Below, piece by piece: positions 10,901 to 22,040 of a stretch of DNA of 64,000 nt (the first letter of the stretch is position 1; each line of letters opens with the position of its first letter). The position numbers and the translations under genes are program-made. The stretch spans positions 372,001-436,000 of the forward strand of contig NW_020167523.1 of NCBI RefSeq assembly GCF_001641265.1, in the 5' to 3' direction. This DNA comes from Pseudogymnoascus destructans. Taxonomy: Eukaryota; Ascomycota; Leotiomycetes; Thelebolales; Thelebolaceae. The notes under the pieces were generated by a model that was not told where the DNA came from, did not search any database, and worked only from the letters and a program-made list of their open reading frames with translations.

Positions 10901-12701
10901 AGACGACAAGCAAGGTGGTCTGAACAACTAGGAGGTTTTGACTTTGTTATAAAACATGTCTCAGGGGCCAAGAATCAAAGAGCAGATCTCCTCTCAAGAA
11001 GACATGACTACCAAGATTCTGCTAAAACTAGCAATACAAAGGCTCTGCTAGACTCAGCAAAGCTTATAGCAGCATCTTTAAGCAACCCTAGTACTACAGA
11101 GGACTTAGGGGTAAACTTATCCCCTCAAGACCAAGTTGCCCCCATTACCTCTTCTCAGGAACCAGAGACCTTTAAAGACTATACACCCTCAGCAACACTT
11201 CTTAAAGCATTCAAAGATGCTTACAACCATGATCCCTTTGCGAAAAGAACTTTGGAATACCTCCAGAAGAAAGGTTCCTCTCTTGAGAAAGTTGGACTAC
11301 AGAATTTCTCAAAAAATCAGCATGGACTTCTCTTATTCAAGAACTATATCTATGTCCCAAGGGATAAACGATTACAGCTACACCTCCTACAGCAGTTCCA
11401 TGATGCTCCAGCTGCAGGGCACTTTGGCTTTGCAAAAACTTATGAACTTCTAACAAGAAAGTTCTACTGGCCTAGTCTAAGGACTACTCTTCAAGACTAT
11501 ATATCTTCTTGCACTACTTGCAACTTGAACAAACCTACACGGCAAAAGCCCTATGGCCTCTTGCAGCCTCTACCTATACCAGAACGCCCATGGGACTCCA
11601 TATCCATTGACTTTATAGTCAAGTTGCCTCCTTCTATCCCAAAAGGGGGTGCTACCCCTTATGACTCTATCCTTGTGGTGGTAGAAAGGCTCACAAAAAT
11701 GGCACACTTTGAGCCTTGCAATGAGACTATCACAGCTTCTGAACTTGCGTGGCTATTCCTCAAGGTGGTCTTTAAATATCATGGAATTCCTGGACACTGG
11801 ATCTCAGATAGGGGAGCAGTTTTCACTTCAAACTTTTTTAAGGAGTTCTCTAAACTCTTAAACATGGAACAACGCTTCTCTACAGCTTATCACTCTCAAA
11901 CAGATGGCCAGACAGAGAGAGTCAACTCTGTACTTGAACAATATCTAAGAATTTATACAAACTATGCTCAAGACAACTGGGCAGATCTTCTCCATCTTGC
12001 AGAATTTGCTTACAACAACACAGTCTCTAACACCACAAAAGAGACACCTTTCTATGCAAACTATGGTTATTACCCTAGGTTTGAAGTGGCAGAACTGAAT
12101 TGTCCTGAAAATTTCAAAAAACCCTTCTGCTACTGAAAGAATCATCTACCTTAAGGGCCTCCAGGACTATCTCAAGGTTCAAATACAGCGTGCACAAGAC
12201 GAGCAGGCTCAGGCCTTTAACAGGGGGGTGGTTGCACCACAATTCAAAGTTGGTGATCAAGTCTTTTTGTCTAGAAGACATATCACAACTACTAGACCTT
12301 CAGACAAACTTGATACTAAAAGACTTGGACCTTTTAAGATCACAAGGACTATTGGCAAGAATGCTTTCGAGCTTGCATTACCACCTACTTGGACTATCCA
12401 TAATGTCTTCCATGCATCTCTCTTGTCTAAGGCACAAGAAAGTTCCTTAAGACCACTTCAGTCTCCTCCACCTCCTCTTCTGATCTTGGATCAACCAGAA
12501 TATGAAGTAGAGTCTATCCTTGACAAAAAGACACTTAGAGGTCAGGACTACTTCCTCGTTAAGTGGAAAGGCTATCCTACAAGTGACAACACTTGGGAGC
12601 CTAAGAGAAATCTAAAAAATGCATCTAAGCTCATTCTAGAATTTCTTTCTAAGAAAGCCAACTGGCTAAAGGGCAAGCAGACAGCCAACAAACGTCCTTA
12701 A
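7908..12701 (+). pseudogene. gag-pol polyprotein of element 1, two frameshifts
   Basis: Order: capsid-like Gag (LHGDRRKLKGFLMQLDIYF-type start, from ~8130), CCHC knuckle CLYCGKGGHRIQEC (8853-8894), aspartic protease MIDSGATGNFI (9123), reverse transcriptase with YLDDILIYS (10196), RNase H (LETDASDFAISG, YSDHSNLL), integrase with its zinc region (FHDAPAAGH...CTTC) and catalytic SIDFIV, SDRGAVFTSNFF and QTDGQTERVN, then a chromodomain (YFLVKWKGYPTSDNTWEP, ~12500-12640) ending at 12701. The first frameshift lies near 9842-9850, just before the RT 'PAGAPILFVKKKDG' block. The second is an extra A in a six-A run near 12115. Both are single-base, so the copy is nearly intact. The chromodomain may direct integration to heterochromatin. 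Confidence 0.93.
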
Positions 12702-12712
12702 AAGGGGGATCA

Positions 12713-13499
12713 TGTCATACTGACATTCGTTGCACTCAGTATGCTATCAAACTCAAGAGCAAACTTAGAAATCTCCTCCTCAAACCTACAAGTCACCATA
12801 CATATCTTGGCTTATCACACCAACAACAGAAAGCAATACTACTCAACGATTGCTGCAAACTCTTCTACTACATCTGTTTATGCTACATACATCACGGCAT
12901 ATCATTTGGACACTCATTGAACAAGTTATTAAGAAAATCTCCTCCTTAAGGGGGTGGGCCAATACTACCACATGGCATATCTCTACCAACTAGAGGCCTA
13001 GGAACATGAACGATAGCTCTAGAAGCTTCTACAACCCTCTATGATTCATTACACGTCATCGCTCCTTAGTTACCCACAAGATTGGTTAAGTTATGACATA
13101 ATTTGTCTATAGGTACTCTGACCTTGGACCTCCTTTTCACTTCCTATAGGCTAGGAACCCAACAGATGGTTCTATGGGATTCTCTTACGTTCACTACATG
13201 ATTAGCAAGCTAGTTGTGGGTCGCACTTGATTTCTAATACATTTACCAAGCCTGGTTAGTCATGGAAAGTCATGGAAAATGAGAGAACTACACTCCTTTG
13301 GCATAAATAGGATTGCCCTTTCCTTAAGAAAGGGCAAGCAGGCAATACAGTAAATCGACTATCACATACTCCCACTGCGTTGTGGAATAGTCTAAGCTAC
13401 AACCCTTTGGCTCTGTTTCCTAAGACAGTGTGTTGTCTTAGTAAAATCATCCCTTCCTTGGGTGGCTAGATTCTCACATCTGGTGCACCCACCATTACA
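12713..13499 (+). repeat. 3' LTR of element 1 (787 bp, internal deletion)
   Basis: Begins at 12713 after the purine tract and ends ACCATTACA at 13499. Compared with the 5' LTR it jumps from ATCACATACT directly to CCCACTGCGTTGTGGAATAG, losing the ~150 bp that in the other copies holds the CTTTTCCAAGCTTCCAAGC and AAAAGTCAGTGAGG region. The rest is nearly identical. Confidence 0.9.
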
Positions 13500-14050
13500 T
13501 TAATGACTATAAGAGGATGGTGAGTATGAAGGATACTCCTCTGACAATTAAAAAAACTAGGAGTCCTTGATGGTAGGCCACTAGCGAGTGACAAAGACAG
13601 GCCTAGTACAAACCAGCTATGTACCACAACAGGCAGCATGTAGCTATATGTAGTTGCTAAGATACATCAGCAACACCTCCAAGCTATGATAGACTTAGGA
13701 GCAATGGGCAACTTTATAACAAAGAAAGTAGCAGACACATACAGTTTTAGAATGCAACTAAAGACTGACCTATACCCATTAATGGTTGTAGATGGAGAGC
13801 CCATCTCAACTAACAACGGAATAGTAACCTACAAGACAGTCCCATTAGAAATGGTCATGCTACATAGACATAAGGAAATGATACAGTTTCATATCATACA
13901 CATAGACAATCATGCATGCATCTAGTGCCGTGGCTTAAGAAACACAACCCCTAGATCTGGCAGAAAGAGAAAGTTGTAATGAGCTAGTGCACGTGTAAAC
14001 AAACAGACATGATGCAAGAAAGGGAGAGAGACTCCTAGGGCTGTCGTGAG
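13500..14050 (+). pseudogene. Remnant of an older gypsy element (protease region)
   Basis: The frame 13686-13925 reads MIDLGAMGNFITKKVADTY and continues into GEPISTNNG, then a broken LPWLKKHNP-like end. This is a retroviral-type aspartic protease with the catalytic Ser/Thr position changed to Leu (DLGA for DSGA). Flanking sequence is full of stops. The 21871-22040 fragment downstream of element 2 may come from the same old copy. Confidence 0.7.
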
Positions 14051-14098
14051 TGTAATGGTGGGTGCACCAGATGTGAGAATCTAGCCACCCAAGGAAGG
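14051..14098 (-). repeat. 48-bp fragment of the element-1 LTR (end only, inverted)
   Basis: TGTAATGGTGGGTGCACCAG through CCACCCAAGGAAGG is the complement of the last 48 bp of the element-1 LTR. It is cut off exactly where the LTR of element 2 begins (14099), so element 2 or a later recombination truncated it. Confidence 0.85.
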
Positions 14099-14470
14099 TG
14101 TAAGGACACAGGGAATACGGCTCTCCGTAGGTGCATATGGGAGTGCGAGTCGGAGGTGATGCTGTATTCTATCCTATAGGTCTACTACGAAGGATACAAA
14201 AAAGATGAAGGGGGAACCCCGTTGAGTCTGTTTCCTTAACTCCTGAAACGGGCCCGACTCGGTTATCCCAACCCTAGCCCTGAACCTTCCACCGCAACAG
14301 GTCTACATCGGCCCTGAACCCTATACACTTACCGTCCCCCACTATAGTGTAACTCGCTATATGATCCTCTACTGGTTCGAAACCCCACCGAGTCGGATTC
14401 CATGTTTGTAGTGACCGTAACAGTTCTGAGACAGGTTCTTCGAGTATCTAGGTACGGAGGCATCCTTACA
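14099..14470 (-). repeat. 3' LTR of element 2
   Basis: Read on the minus strand it starts TGTAAGGATGCCTCCGTACC and ends CTGTGTCCTTACA. It is the left-hand copy and lies downstream of pol in element orientation. Confidence 0.9.
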
Positions 14471-15087
14471 CTACCCCCCGTCGTAAGAGAGTGCTTTGTC
14501 CGCAAAGCACGCCGCCCGCCTATGGTCCGGAACCCATCCGGGTAGCGTCAGTGGCTTGGGCGTTCTTTGTCGTGGGGTTTGCGCGCGTGGCCGCATTAGT
14601 GACAACCGCATTGGTCTGATGTGCCGGGAGATGGAAAAAATAATCCTGGAGCAGTACTACCATATCAGCTCCGTCTGGTATGCAATTACTTTTTGTTTTC
14701 TTTGTTCAATCTCTAGCTTAGTGGTGATGGTCCGAATGAGCACCGGGAGGTATCCGCTACAGGTACGCGTCGAAAGTTCCCCATCGCGCAAGGAGGGTAG
14801 ATGCGCTAACCCGATTCGGGTGTCATTGTTGTAAGCCAAATCTGAGTTCAGAGCTTCGCCCACTTTCTCGTTTTTTTATTGCTTCACAACAACAACGCCC
14901 ACAAACTGACCTCCGAGACCAGTAAGTGGCCACTCCCCGTCCGTTTCTTGATCGTCTACTAACTGATTGTATAGGATATCCACAATCTGAACGAACGAGT
15001 AGGTGATGGGAGCGCGTTGGCGCGCTGGTGATAACTTGGGCTTGGCTAACGGAATCGCAGATTCCATTCAAATCCAAAGAATCGACG
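14471..15087. other. Upstream region of the antisense gene, inside element 2
   Basis: No open frame of note on either strand. It lies between the 3' LTR and the plus-strand gene at 15088, so it should hold that gene's promoter. A pyrimidine-rich TTTTTGTTTTCTTTGTTC stretch occurs at 14690-14707 and another (CTCGTTTTTTTATTGCTTC) at 14867-14885. Confidence 0.5.
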
Positions 15088-15767
15088 ATGCCGGTTCCGA
15101 CCCCCTCCGGGGCCCTTACGGTTGCCTTCCGTGTGCTCTGTTTGCGCTGCCTTCGGGCCAAAGCCCATGGGATCCAGTCCCACGACTGCGTCTGGTCCTC
15201 GACCAGTTCGAAGTGTGGGTACTGCACCGCGCAGCACTCGCCTTGCGTCCCGGTAGGTTTTCTTCTGGGGTTCGGTGTTTGGTTTGGTTGGCCGTTGCTG
15301 ACTTTGGTGGAAGCTGCCCTGGTTCCTCGGGGAAGAGTTTGCGGCCCTCCTGGCCGCCGAAGAGGCCACCCCCCTCATCCTCGCCGAAGTCGTCGCCGCC
15401 GCCACCGAGGCCAATCGGGTGGCCCTCCTGGCTGCCCAGAGCGTGCCCAAGTTCCGCTCCGAGGCGGAGCGTGACCTCTACGAGGAGGCACGCGCCACTC
15501 GGGCTGCCCTCAAGTTGGGGCTGGCCGTGAGTATCCCCCCTTTCCCTTGTGACTCGGTATGGTTTTGATGCTGACTCTGGGCAGCAAATTCGGTCGTCGC
15601 TGCGCCGTCTTCGGACGGAACAGGAGAGCGTTCCTGCTCTCTTGGGGGAGTTGGTGGCTGCTGTGGGCAAACTGCCCACCGCTGCCGCTCCCGCGGTCAC
15701 TCCGACTCGGGGTGATGGAAGGAGGGAGGGGGAGGATGGGGAAGTTGGGGCGGCCTATGGGGCCTAG
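15088..15767 (+). CDS. Spliced antisense accessory gene of element 2 with a Zn2Cys6-like Cys cluster
   Basis: Three exons: 15088-15252, 15314-15526 and 15585-15767. The introns are 61 and 58 bp (GTAGGT...GGAAG and GTGAGT...GGCAG), each with a GCTGAC branch site and both in phase 0. The 186-residue product has no internal stop. Residues 18-53 hold six Cys spaced C-x2-C-x12-C-x8-C-x2-C-x6-C, like a stretched fungal Zn2Cys6 cluster (normally x2, x6, x5-12, x2, x6-8). Residues 56-150 are Ala/Glu/Leu-rich and predicted helical. The tail is Gly/Glu/Arg-rich. GC content is much higher than in pol. It converges on pol and lies between integrase and the 3' LTR. No molecular function can be assigned; DNA or RNA binding is only suggested. 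I recall similar fungal hypothetical proteins but cannot verify this. Confidence 0.7.
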
Positions 15768-15941
15768 GTGGGGGAAGACCTTGTGTCGGAGGGGACTCGG
15801 GCCTGGCCCTTCGCGTGGGGTCACTTCGACCCTTCGTCTCTCATGGTGGTAGCCGCTTGTTGCGACGCCGGTGAGACGTTTGGGAAGGGTGGCTCTTGCA
15901 AGGGTTACGGTGGTGAGTGCGCCCTGGCTCGGAGGGTATAT

Positions 15942-18900
15942 TTAGTTTAGAGTCGCCGACAGCAATGACTCTGTTTCTTCCGCTTTGTCTTTCCCTCCGT
16001 GATCGTAGTTTTGTTCCTTTCCCGTCTCCCCTGCCGTAACAACTCCTAGTAGTTCGTGAGGTGGACCTGGTAAGTCTGGGTATTCCGTATGAAACTCTCT
16101 GAGTTTCTGGGGAGAGTTCATGAAGTTTGACGCTGGGTACCACTCCGGGTCCGGATCGTATCCGACCCAACTAACCTGGTATTGTAGTTGCTTCCGGTGG
16201 ACCCTTATGCCGAGGATCTTTTCCACTTCCCATTTCTCTACGCCATCTATCACTTCGCTGCTAGGCTCAGGCGGATCCTGACCAGGTAGGGGATTGTTCG
16301 GATCCTTCATAAGTACGTCTGGTGAGAACACATCGTGTATTTGAGAACCGCTAGGTAGTTCCAATCGAAATGCGTGCCCAATCCGTTCCACCACCGTATA
16401 TGGTCCGACCCATTGTTGGCCCAGCTTGCGGCTAGGACGAGAGTTTTTCAAATTTTTGGTCGATAGGTACACTCTATCTCCTACGTCCCAGTCGATGGCC
16501 CTGCGGCGTCGATTCGCATGCTTTGACATTTCCTCTTGTGCCTTTGCCATGTTTTCCTTTGCGTGGACCCATGCGGTATGCATTCGGTCTGCCACCGCCT
16601 TGGCTTCCTCTCGGTTTAGGGTCTCCCGGGGGTTGGTGCTTTTCGGAGTGTTCCAATCCCAACTCGTACGCGGATCGGTTCCGTACTTGAGTCAGTAGGG
16701 GGTCATGCCAATGGATGCGTGGGGGAGTGTCATTTGCACGCGGTCCATTATTGGGATGAGCTCGCTCCAGTTATCCTGATAATAGGATACGAAGGGCCTC
16801 AGTCTCTGATCGATGTATCGGTTCATGATTTCCGTCTGCCCGTCGGTCTGCTTATGATAGGCCATTGACAGCTTAACCTTAACGCTGATAATTCGATAGA
16901 ACTCTTGCCAAAAGGATGATACGAATTGGGGTCCGCGGTCGCTTACAATCGACTCCGGAGTGTGTCCGAATCAGTATATCCATTCGATGAACAATTGCGC
17001 CATCTGGCGGGCAGTTATGGTCTTGTAGCAAGGTATTGTCACTGAACTCTTTCCGAGTCGGTCCATAAACACTAAGATGCTATCGTATCCATGCTTGTCC
17101 CTTGGGAACTCCTTGAAGTCCATGGTGAGGTGTTGCATAGGGTACTCGGGTACGGGTAGTGGGTGTAGAAATCCTTGTTGCTTAGTGACATTGGTGTGAG
17201 AAAGCCGGCATTTCACGCAGTTTCATACATACCGCAAACAGTCCGCTTCCATCCCGACCCAATGATACTTTGGGGCGAGCAATTGGTAGGTTTTCCTGCC
17301 ACTTGGGTGTGCTGACGACACTTGATTGTGCGCTTCCCGGATCAGTTTCGTACATAGGTCAGTGTGGCGATTCACACATAGGCGGCCTTTGTATAGGAGG
17401 AGCTGGTCGTTCATCGCGAATCCGTCCGGTAGGGGTTGTTTCGCGCGAGTCTCAGTGAACGACTTCCGATTGTCCGCACATAGCGCTTCTATTAAATTGA
17501 AGGGCACCTGGGGCTTGGCGGTGTCCATTGAATTAATGGATGCTATGTAGCTCTCGGCGAGTTCGGTGCTGATTCGGGGGTGTAGGCGGCTTGGACCTAA
17601 CAATACCCTCGCCCTACTATCAAGTTTGACTTTCTGCTGCGTTACCAGGTCTTGGTCTCTTCGGCTCAGAATATCAGCCTTCTGATTATTCTTGCCTGCG
17701 GTGTACGTGATGCAGAAATTGAAGTCGGAGAGTAGCTCCATCCACCGAACCTGTTTCGCTGTGAGAATCTTGGTAGACATGAAATATTCCAACGAACGGT
17801 GATCAGTGTAGACGTCAACTCGGTGGCGTACCGAAGCCAACTCGGGCCTCCGTTTTTCAAAGGCTTTCACGATTGCGAATAGTTCCTTGTCGTGGATCTC
17901 CCAGTTGACCTCATGTCCGGATAGGACGTGACTGTAGAAGCTTACTGGGTACCATCGCTTGTCAGGGTGTTCTTGAGACAGGACACCAGCTACCACTCCA
18001 TCAGAGGAGTCGGTCTCCAGCTTCGTAGGCAATTCGGGGTTGAAGTGGTGAAGTGCCTGTACCGCTAAAAGTTGTTGTCGCAATTCCTCGAACGCATCCT
18101 CACATTCGTCTGTCCACCGGAACGGCTCCGACGGACTAGTGATGGTGGTGAGGGGCTTTGCTATTTTGCCGAAATTACGAATGAATTGTCTATAGAAGCC
18201 ACAGAATCCTAGGTAGGACTTCACACCCGTAACAGTGGTCGGTCGGATCCAGTTACGAAGGGGTTCGATTTTGTCAGGGTCCGCTTCGACACTGGAGGTA
18301 GTGAGAACATAACCCAAGTATTTTGTCCTGGTGACGTTGAACTCGCATTTGTTCAAATCAGCTTGGAGTCCAGCTTCTCGGAGACGCTGTAGGACCTTAT
18401 GCACATGGTCTATGTGTTCCGTAGGGTCCTCTGAATAGATTAGGATGTCGTCTAAGTACGCGGTACAGAAGTCGTCTAAGTATTGCATCAGGACGTCATT
18501 CATATACTGCTGATAGGTTGCGGGACTGTTCGTCAGTCCAACTGGCAGCACTTTGCACTTATAGGATCCATAGTGAGTCCGAAAGGTCGTGTACTCTTCC
18601 GAGTCGGGGTGCATCCGTATACGATGGAAGGCTTGTCTGATATCTAGCTTCGTGAAGATTTTTGCTTTCGACACCCGTCCTAGTAGTTCATCGATACGCG
18701 GGATGGGGTAGGGATCGTTCTGGGTGAGACCATTTAACTTCCGGTAATCGATGCAAAATCTTAATTTGCCATCCGCTTTCTTTACGAATAGGATAGGGGA
18801 TGCAAAGGGGCTGTTGCTGTTGACGATGAATCCCTTTTCCAGGTTTTCCAGCAGGTATTGCTTGGTAGCCTTAAGCTCTTCGGTGCCCTGTCGATATAAC

Positions 18901-19880
18901 GGGGAGAAAGCATTTGGTAAAGGGGCTTCGAGCTGTATCTTGTGGTCGTATATGCGGTGGGGGGGGATTCGATCCGATTCCAACTTCGAAAAGACATCGG
19001 TGTACCTCCGGTGCATATGCGGAAGCTTCTGCTGGATGAGGCGGAGCGTTTCTTCGTCCTCTACCAACTCCTTTTCATGAATGATCTGATCGATTTCGTA
19101 GATGCTAGTTTGAAAAAACTCGGAGTCGTTTCGCATCATCTCGTGGTGGAAAGCATTTGCACTGATTTCTCATATATGCATGGGCGTAAACCTATGTATT
19201 AGGGTTTTCTGCGGTGGGGGAGAAACCTCCTGGTTTCGTGGTGGGTTCGATGGCGTATCGGTGATCTCTTCGTAGTCGGAAGTTATCACTTTCATTTCCA
19301 TTGAACGTCCGCCTGCGCGGCGTCTGTCTTCGCGGTGGATTGCGAAATCCCGGCGATTCGCATCCGACTGGTATGCAGGATGTTTAATGGACGTTTCGCG
19401 TGAGTGGTAGGGCAAGGTGATCTCCTTGCTCCAGCTAGGAGTCGGCGGGTACTCCTTTGGCCATACTAACCGGCTCTTTGCAGAGTCGAGTAGTATTCGG
19501 AAGCGGCTGAAAAGCTTCTTCCCAATTATCACATCTTGTGCTCCGAGGTCCAGGAGTACCAAGGGGCAGTTATATATTCGGCGTCCTTCGACTGTTAAGT
19601 GTAACCGAATATACTCCGATACGTGGCCTTGGATTTTGTGCTGAAATCCACGTATGGGTACAGAGTAGGGTAGTTTCCGTATAGGGCTCTGAAGCGCTTT
19701 CGACAGTCGTATTGCGAAAGGCTTGTTAATGACGAGGTAGCCGTTTGCTCCTGTGTCTGCTAGGGACTTTGTTTGCACCCCGAGTCCATTCATACTCAGG
19801 GTCGTGTCGACTAAGAACTGGGTGCCTCCCAGGAGTTCTCGTAAGTCTAGTCCTCACAGGTCACATTTGCGTAGACCTAG
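15942..19880 (-). pseudogene. pol of element 2 (protease-RT-RNase H-integrase), broken by TGA codons
   Basis: One continuous frame is cut by stops. Protease has SLADTGANGYLV (just below 19793). RT has FVKKADGKLRFCIDYRKLNG and YLDDILIYS. RNase H has KLETDSSDGVVAGVL and YTDHRSLEYF. The integrase zinc region is split by the stop at 17223 (CLRYV-stop-NCVKC). The catalytic core has MDFKEFP, then IVSDRGPQF and KQTDGQTE after the stop at 16971. The C-terminus (16595-15942) has GPYTVVERIGHAFRLELP and a chromodomain-like EVEKILGIRVHRKQLQYQVS. All premature stops I located (about 19844, 19170, 17223, 16971, 16690) are TGA. At 17223 and 16971 the family normally has Arg, so CGA-to-TGA change is likely. 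Only ~19139-17223 remains a long ORF. Confidence 0.9.
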
Positions 19881-19894
19881 GAAGGAGCCTTCTC

Positions 19895-21141
19895 CTAGGC
19901 CTCGTCGTTTTCCTCGAGGGACGCATCCGATTGAAGTTCCACAGCTTCTTCCCATTGTTCTTCTGCCTCGGGGTCGTTACGGTCCATTTCCTTGATAGTA
20001 GCATTAAGGGGGCATTTGTCCTGGAAATGGCCGGGCTTGCCAGACTTGAAACAGTTTCCTGAGGGCGCAGGGACTGCGGTTCTCAGACGTTCCGGTATGG
20101 CTGGCTTGGGGAGGAACGCGGTTCGGGTGAACAGAGCGGATGTGGCTCGAGTTGGCTTCAACGCTGATGACGCCTTTGCCGTATCCGTGGTACGTGTGGA
20201 CGTCCTTGCGAGAGCGGGTAGCAGATTCAATTCGTTGTTCCGGCGCCGTTCCTGGTCGAAGGCGGTAAGTTCTCGTACCATGGTCTGGTATTCTCCCTTC
20301 CATTGGTTTTTGATGATCGCAACGCGGCTGCGGAATTGAGGAGTCAACTTGTTCCACATGTACCGAAACCATTCCGACTCGGAGACTTGTCCTGTGATAG
20401 CTGCACTTTGGAAACGAGCCTTGAACTCTGGGAAGGTTTCGCTAGCATGCCCTTTCTCTCCCATTTGCAGGTCGTCGAAGAGGTTCCTGGCCTGTTCCGT
20501 CTCGTTGCCTGTGAGGTAGTATGAACCTAGTAGATCCATCATCTCCTCAGCACTGCGGAACCCATGCGTAGCGGACAGGTATTGGGGCTCTAGGTAGGTC
20601 TTCGCCAGGCCGGTCGTAGTTCCCCATATCAACGCTCTTCTCGAGACGTCGGTAAGGTTGTGGTCCTCATTGACTATGAGTTGGTCCCAAATCGAAGCGC
20701 TCCATTGTAAGAAGGTATGTTCTACCCCATCGCTGAGAGGAAGGATTTTCTCAGAGATGGTTGATTTCTTATAGCGATTCGGAGGGTCCTCGGTGTGCAT
20801 TCGTGATGACCCTGGAATCGAGGGAGAACGAGTGTTCCGAAGAGGTGGCAATTGAACTGTCTCGGGGGTGTTTCGTGTACGAGGCGTTCGTTGCTCCGTA
20901 ACTTCGACTGTGGGTATAGGGCGTCCACCGGCGGTGTGGACGGGATTCTGGTCTGGGATGCCGACAGGATAACTAGTAGATCCTTGACCTCCTGTATCTG
21001 TGCTTCGAGGTGGTCCATTCGACTCGGGATGTCTTCGGATGGCCCAGCGGTCGTAGCTGCAGCGGTGGTTTGTCTGGTAGTCATTCTGGGCAGTTGACCG
21101 TCGTTGTCTTGGGGTATGTTTGATGTTGGCTTTTTCGACAT
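19895..21141 (-). pseudogene. gag of element 2, one frameshift
   Basis: The likely start is ATG 21141 (MSKKPTSNIPQDNDGQLPR), followed by a coiled-coil stretch MDHLEAQIQEVKDLLVIL. The frame must shift near 20950-20970 to reach the capsid part (FLQWSASIWDQLIVNEDHNL ... LFDDLQMGEKG). The zinc knuckle near 20060 reads CFKSGKPGHFQDKC: the second Cys of CCHC is Ser. The frame stops at 19895. Pol lies in a different frame, as is usual for gag and pol of such elements. Confidence 0.85.
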
Positions 21142-21498
21142 ATTGCCTCGGGTGTGTATCGGTACCGATACGAAAGAGCTTGACTTCCAGTAGCTCGTAG
21201 CTATCAACGCTCTTGTCCACAATTTCCTCTGTGCTATGAGGGGGTTCTTAAGGATCTCGTATCCTATTTGGCGCCAACGCGTCGGCGACTTTACCAGCTT
21301 GTTCTGAAGAATCAAACCCTGATCCACTGGCTGTCCGTGAGATCTCTGGAATCACGGCTATTTGAAGTCGTCAGGTCTCTCCTCCGAAACATCACCGAGT
21401 CGCAGTCGATGGTGTAACGGTAGTTCTCCTGAGTCGTTCCGGTGTGGGATATTATTTAAGTACGGCCGTCCCCAGCAGGCGTGATCTTTTTTGTATAA

Positions 21499-21870
21499 TG
21501 TAAGGACACAGGGCACCCAGCTCACAGTAATAGCATATGAGAGTGCGAGTCGGAGGCTAAACGGATGCTATCCTATAGGTCTACTACGAAGGATACAAAA
21601 AAGATAAAGGGGAAACCCCGTTGAGTCTGTTTCCTTAAGTACCCGAAACGGGCCCGACTCTGTTATCCCAACCCTAGCCCTGAACCTTCCACCGCAACAG
21701 GTCTGCATCAGCCCTGAACCCTATACACTTACCATTCCCCACTATAGTGTAACTCGCTATATGCTCCTCTACTGGTTCGAAACCCCACCGAGTCGGATTC
21801 CATGCTTGTAGTGACCGTAACAGTTCTGAGACAGGTTCTTCGAGTATCTAGGTACGGAGGCATCCTTACA
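21499..21870 (-). repeat. 5' LTR of element 2
   Basis: 372 bp, same length as the left LTR. It precedes gag in element orientation. Confidence 0.9.
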
Positions 21871-22040
21871 TCACCACGACTAAGGTTTTAAACCGCAGAC
21901 AAGTCTGATAGGCAGAGACACTCGCAGCCTACAACTTCATGATTACATATCACAAGGGCTCTAAGAATGCAAGAGCTGATGCTCTTAGCAGAAGGACTGA
22001 CTACATCAGCCTTAAAAAAGAAAGACCTAAAGCCATATGA
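21871..22040 (+). pseudogene. RNase H-to-integrase linker remnant of an old gypsy element
   Basis: The plus strand reads ...VLNRRQ, AAYNFMITYHKGSKNARADA and LSRRTDYISL. This is the typical end of gypsy RNase H (F-I-Y-G-KN-ADALSRR). The rest of the element is absent. It starts exactly at the border of element 2. Confidence 0.8.

Larger units (their letters stand above)
6920..13499 (+). mobile_element. Ty3/gypsy chromovirus, nearly full length (element 1)
   Basis: Two direct LTRs flank a gag-pol region that ends in a chromodomain. The LTRs begin TGTCATACTGACATTCG and end ACCCACCATTACA. A purine tract AAAGGGGGA precedes the 3' LTR, as required for plus-strand priming. No 5-bp target duplication is present (CTCTA on the left, TTAAT on the right), unlike every solo LTR of this family in the window. 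Only two single-base frameshifts break pol, so it is young or recently recombined. Confidence 0.92.
14099..21870 (-). mobile_element. Ty3/gypsy retrotransposon on the minus strand carrying an antisense gene (element 2)
   Basis: Direct LTRs of 372 bp (14099-14470 and 21499-21870) bound a 7,772-bp element read right to left: gag, protease, RT-RNase H, integrase with a terminal chromodomain-like region, then 1.5 kb holding a spliced gene on the opposite strand. A purine tract (ACGGGGGG) abuts the 3' LTR at 14471-14480. The LTRs differ at roughly 20-25 sites by eye. No 5-bp target duplication is visible (GAAGG left, TCACC right). A diverged solo LTR of the family lies at 51672-51928. Confidence 0.9.

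Noticed and set aside
14374..14384. GGTTCGAAACC in the element-2 LTR (also near 21774), matching a tRNA B box
   Set aside because: The flanking bases do not form a T-stem and no acceptor or anticodon stem can be folded around it. Treated as chance within the LTR.
15116..15700. Minus-strand 194-codon frame in element 2
   Set aside because: It lies entirely opposite the spliced plus-strand gene, crosses its introns, and has no domain. The plus-strand model has coherent splice sites and a Cys cluster.
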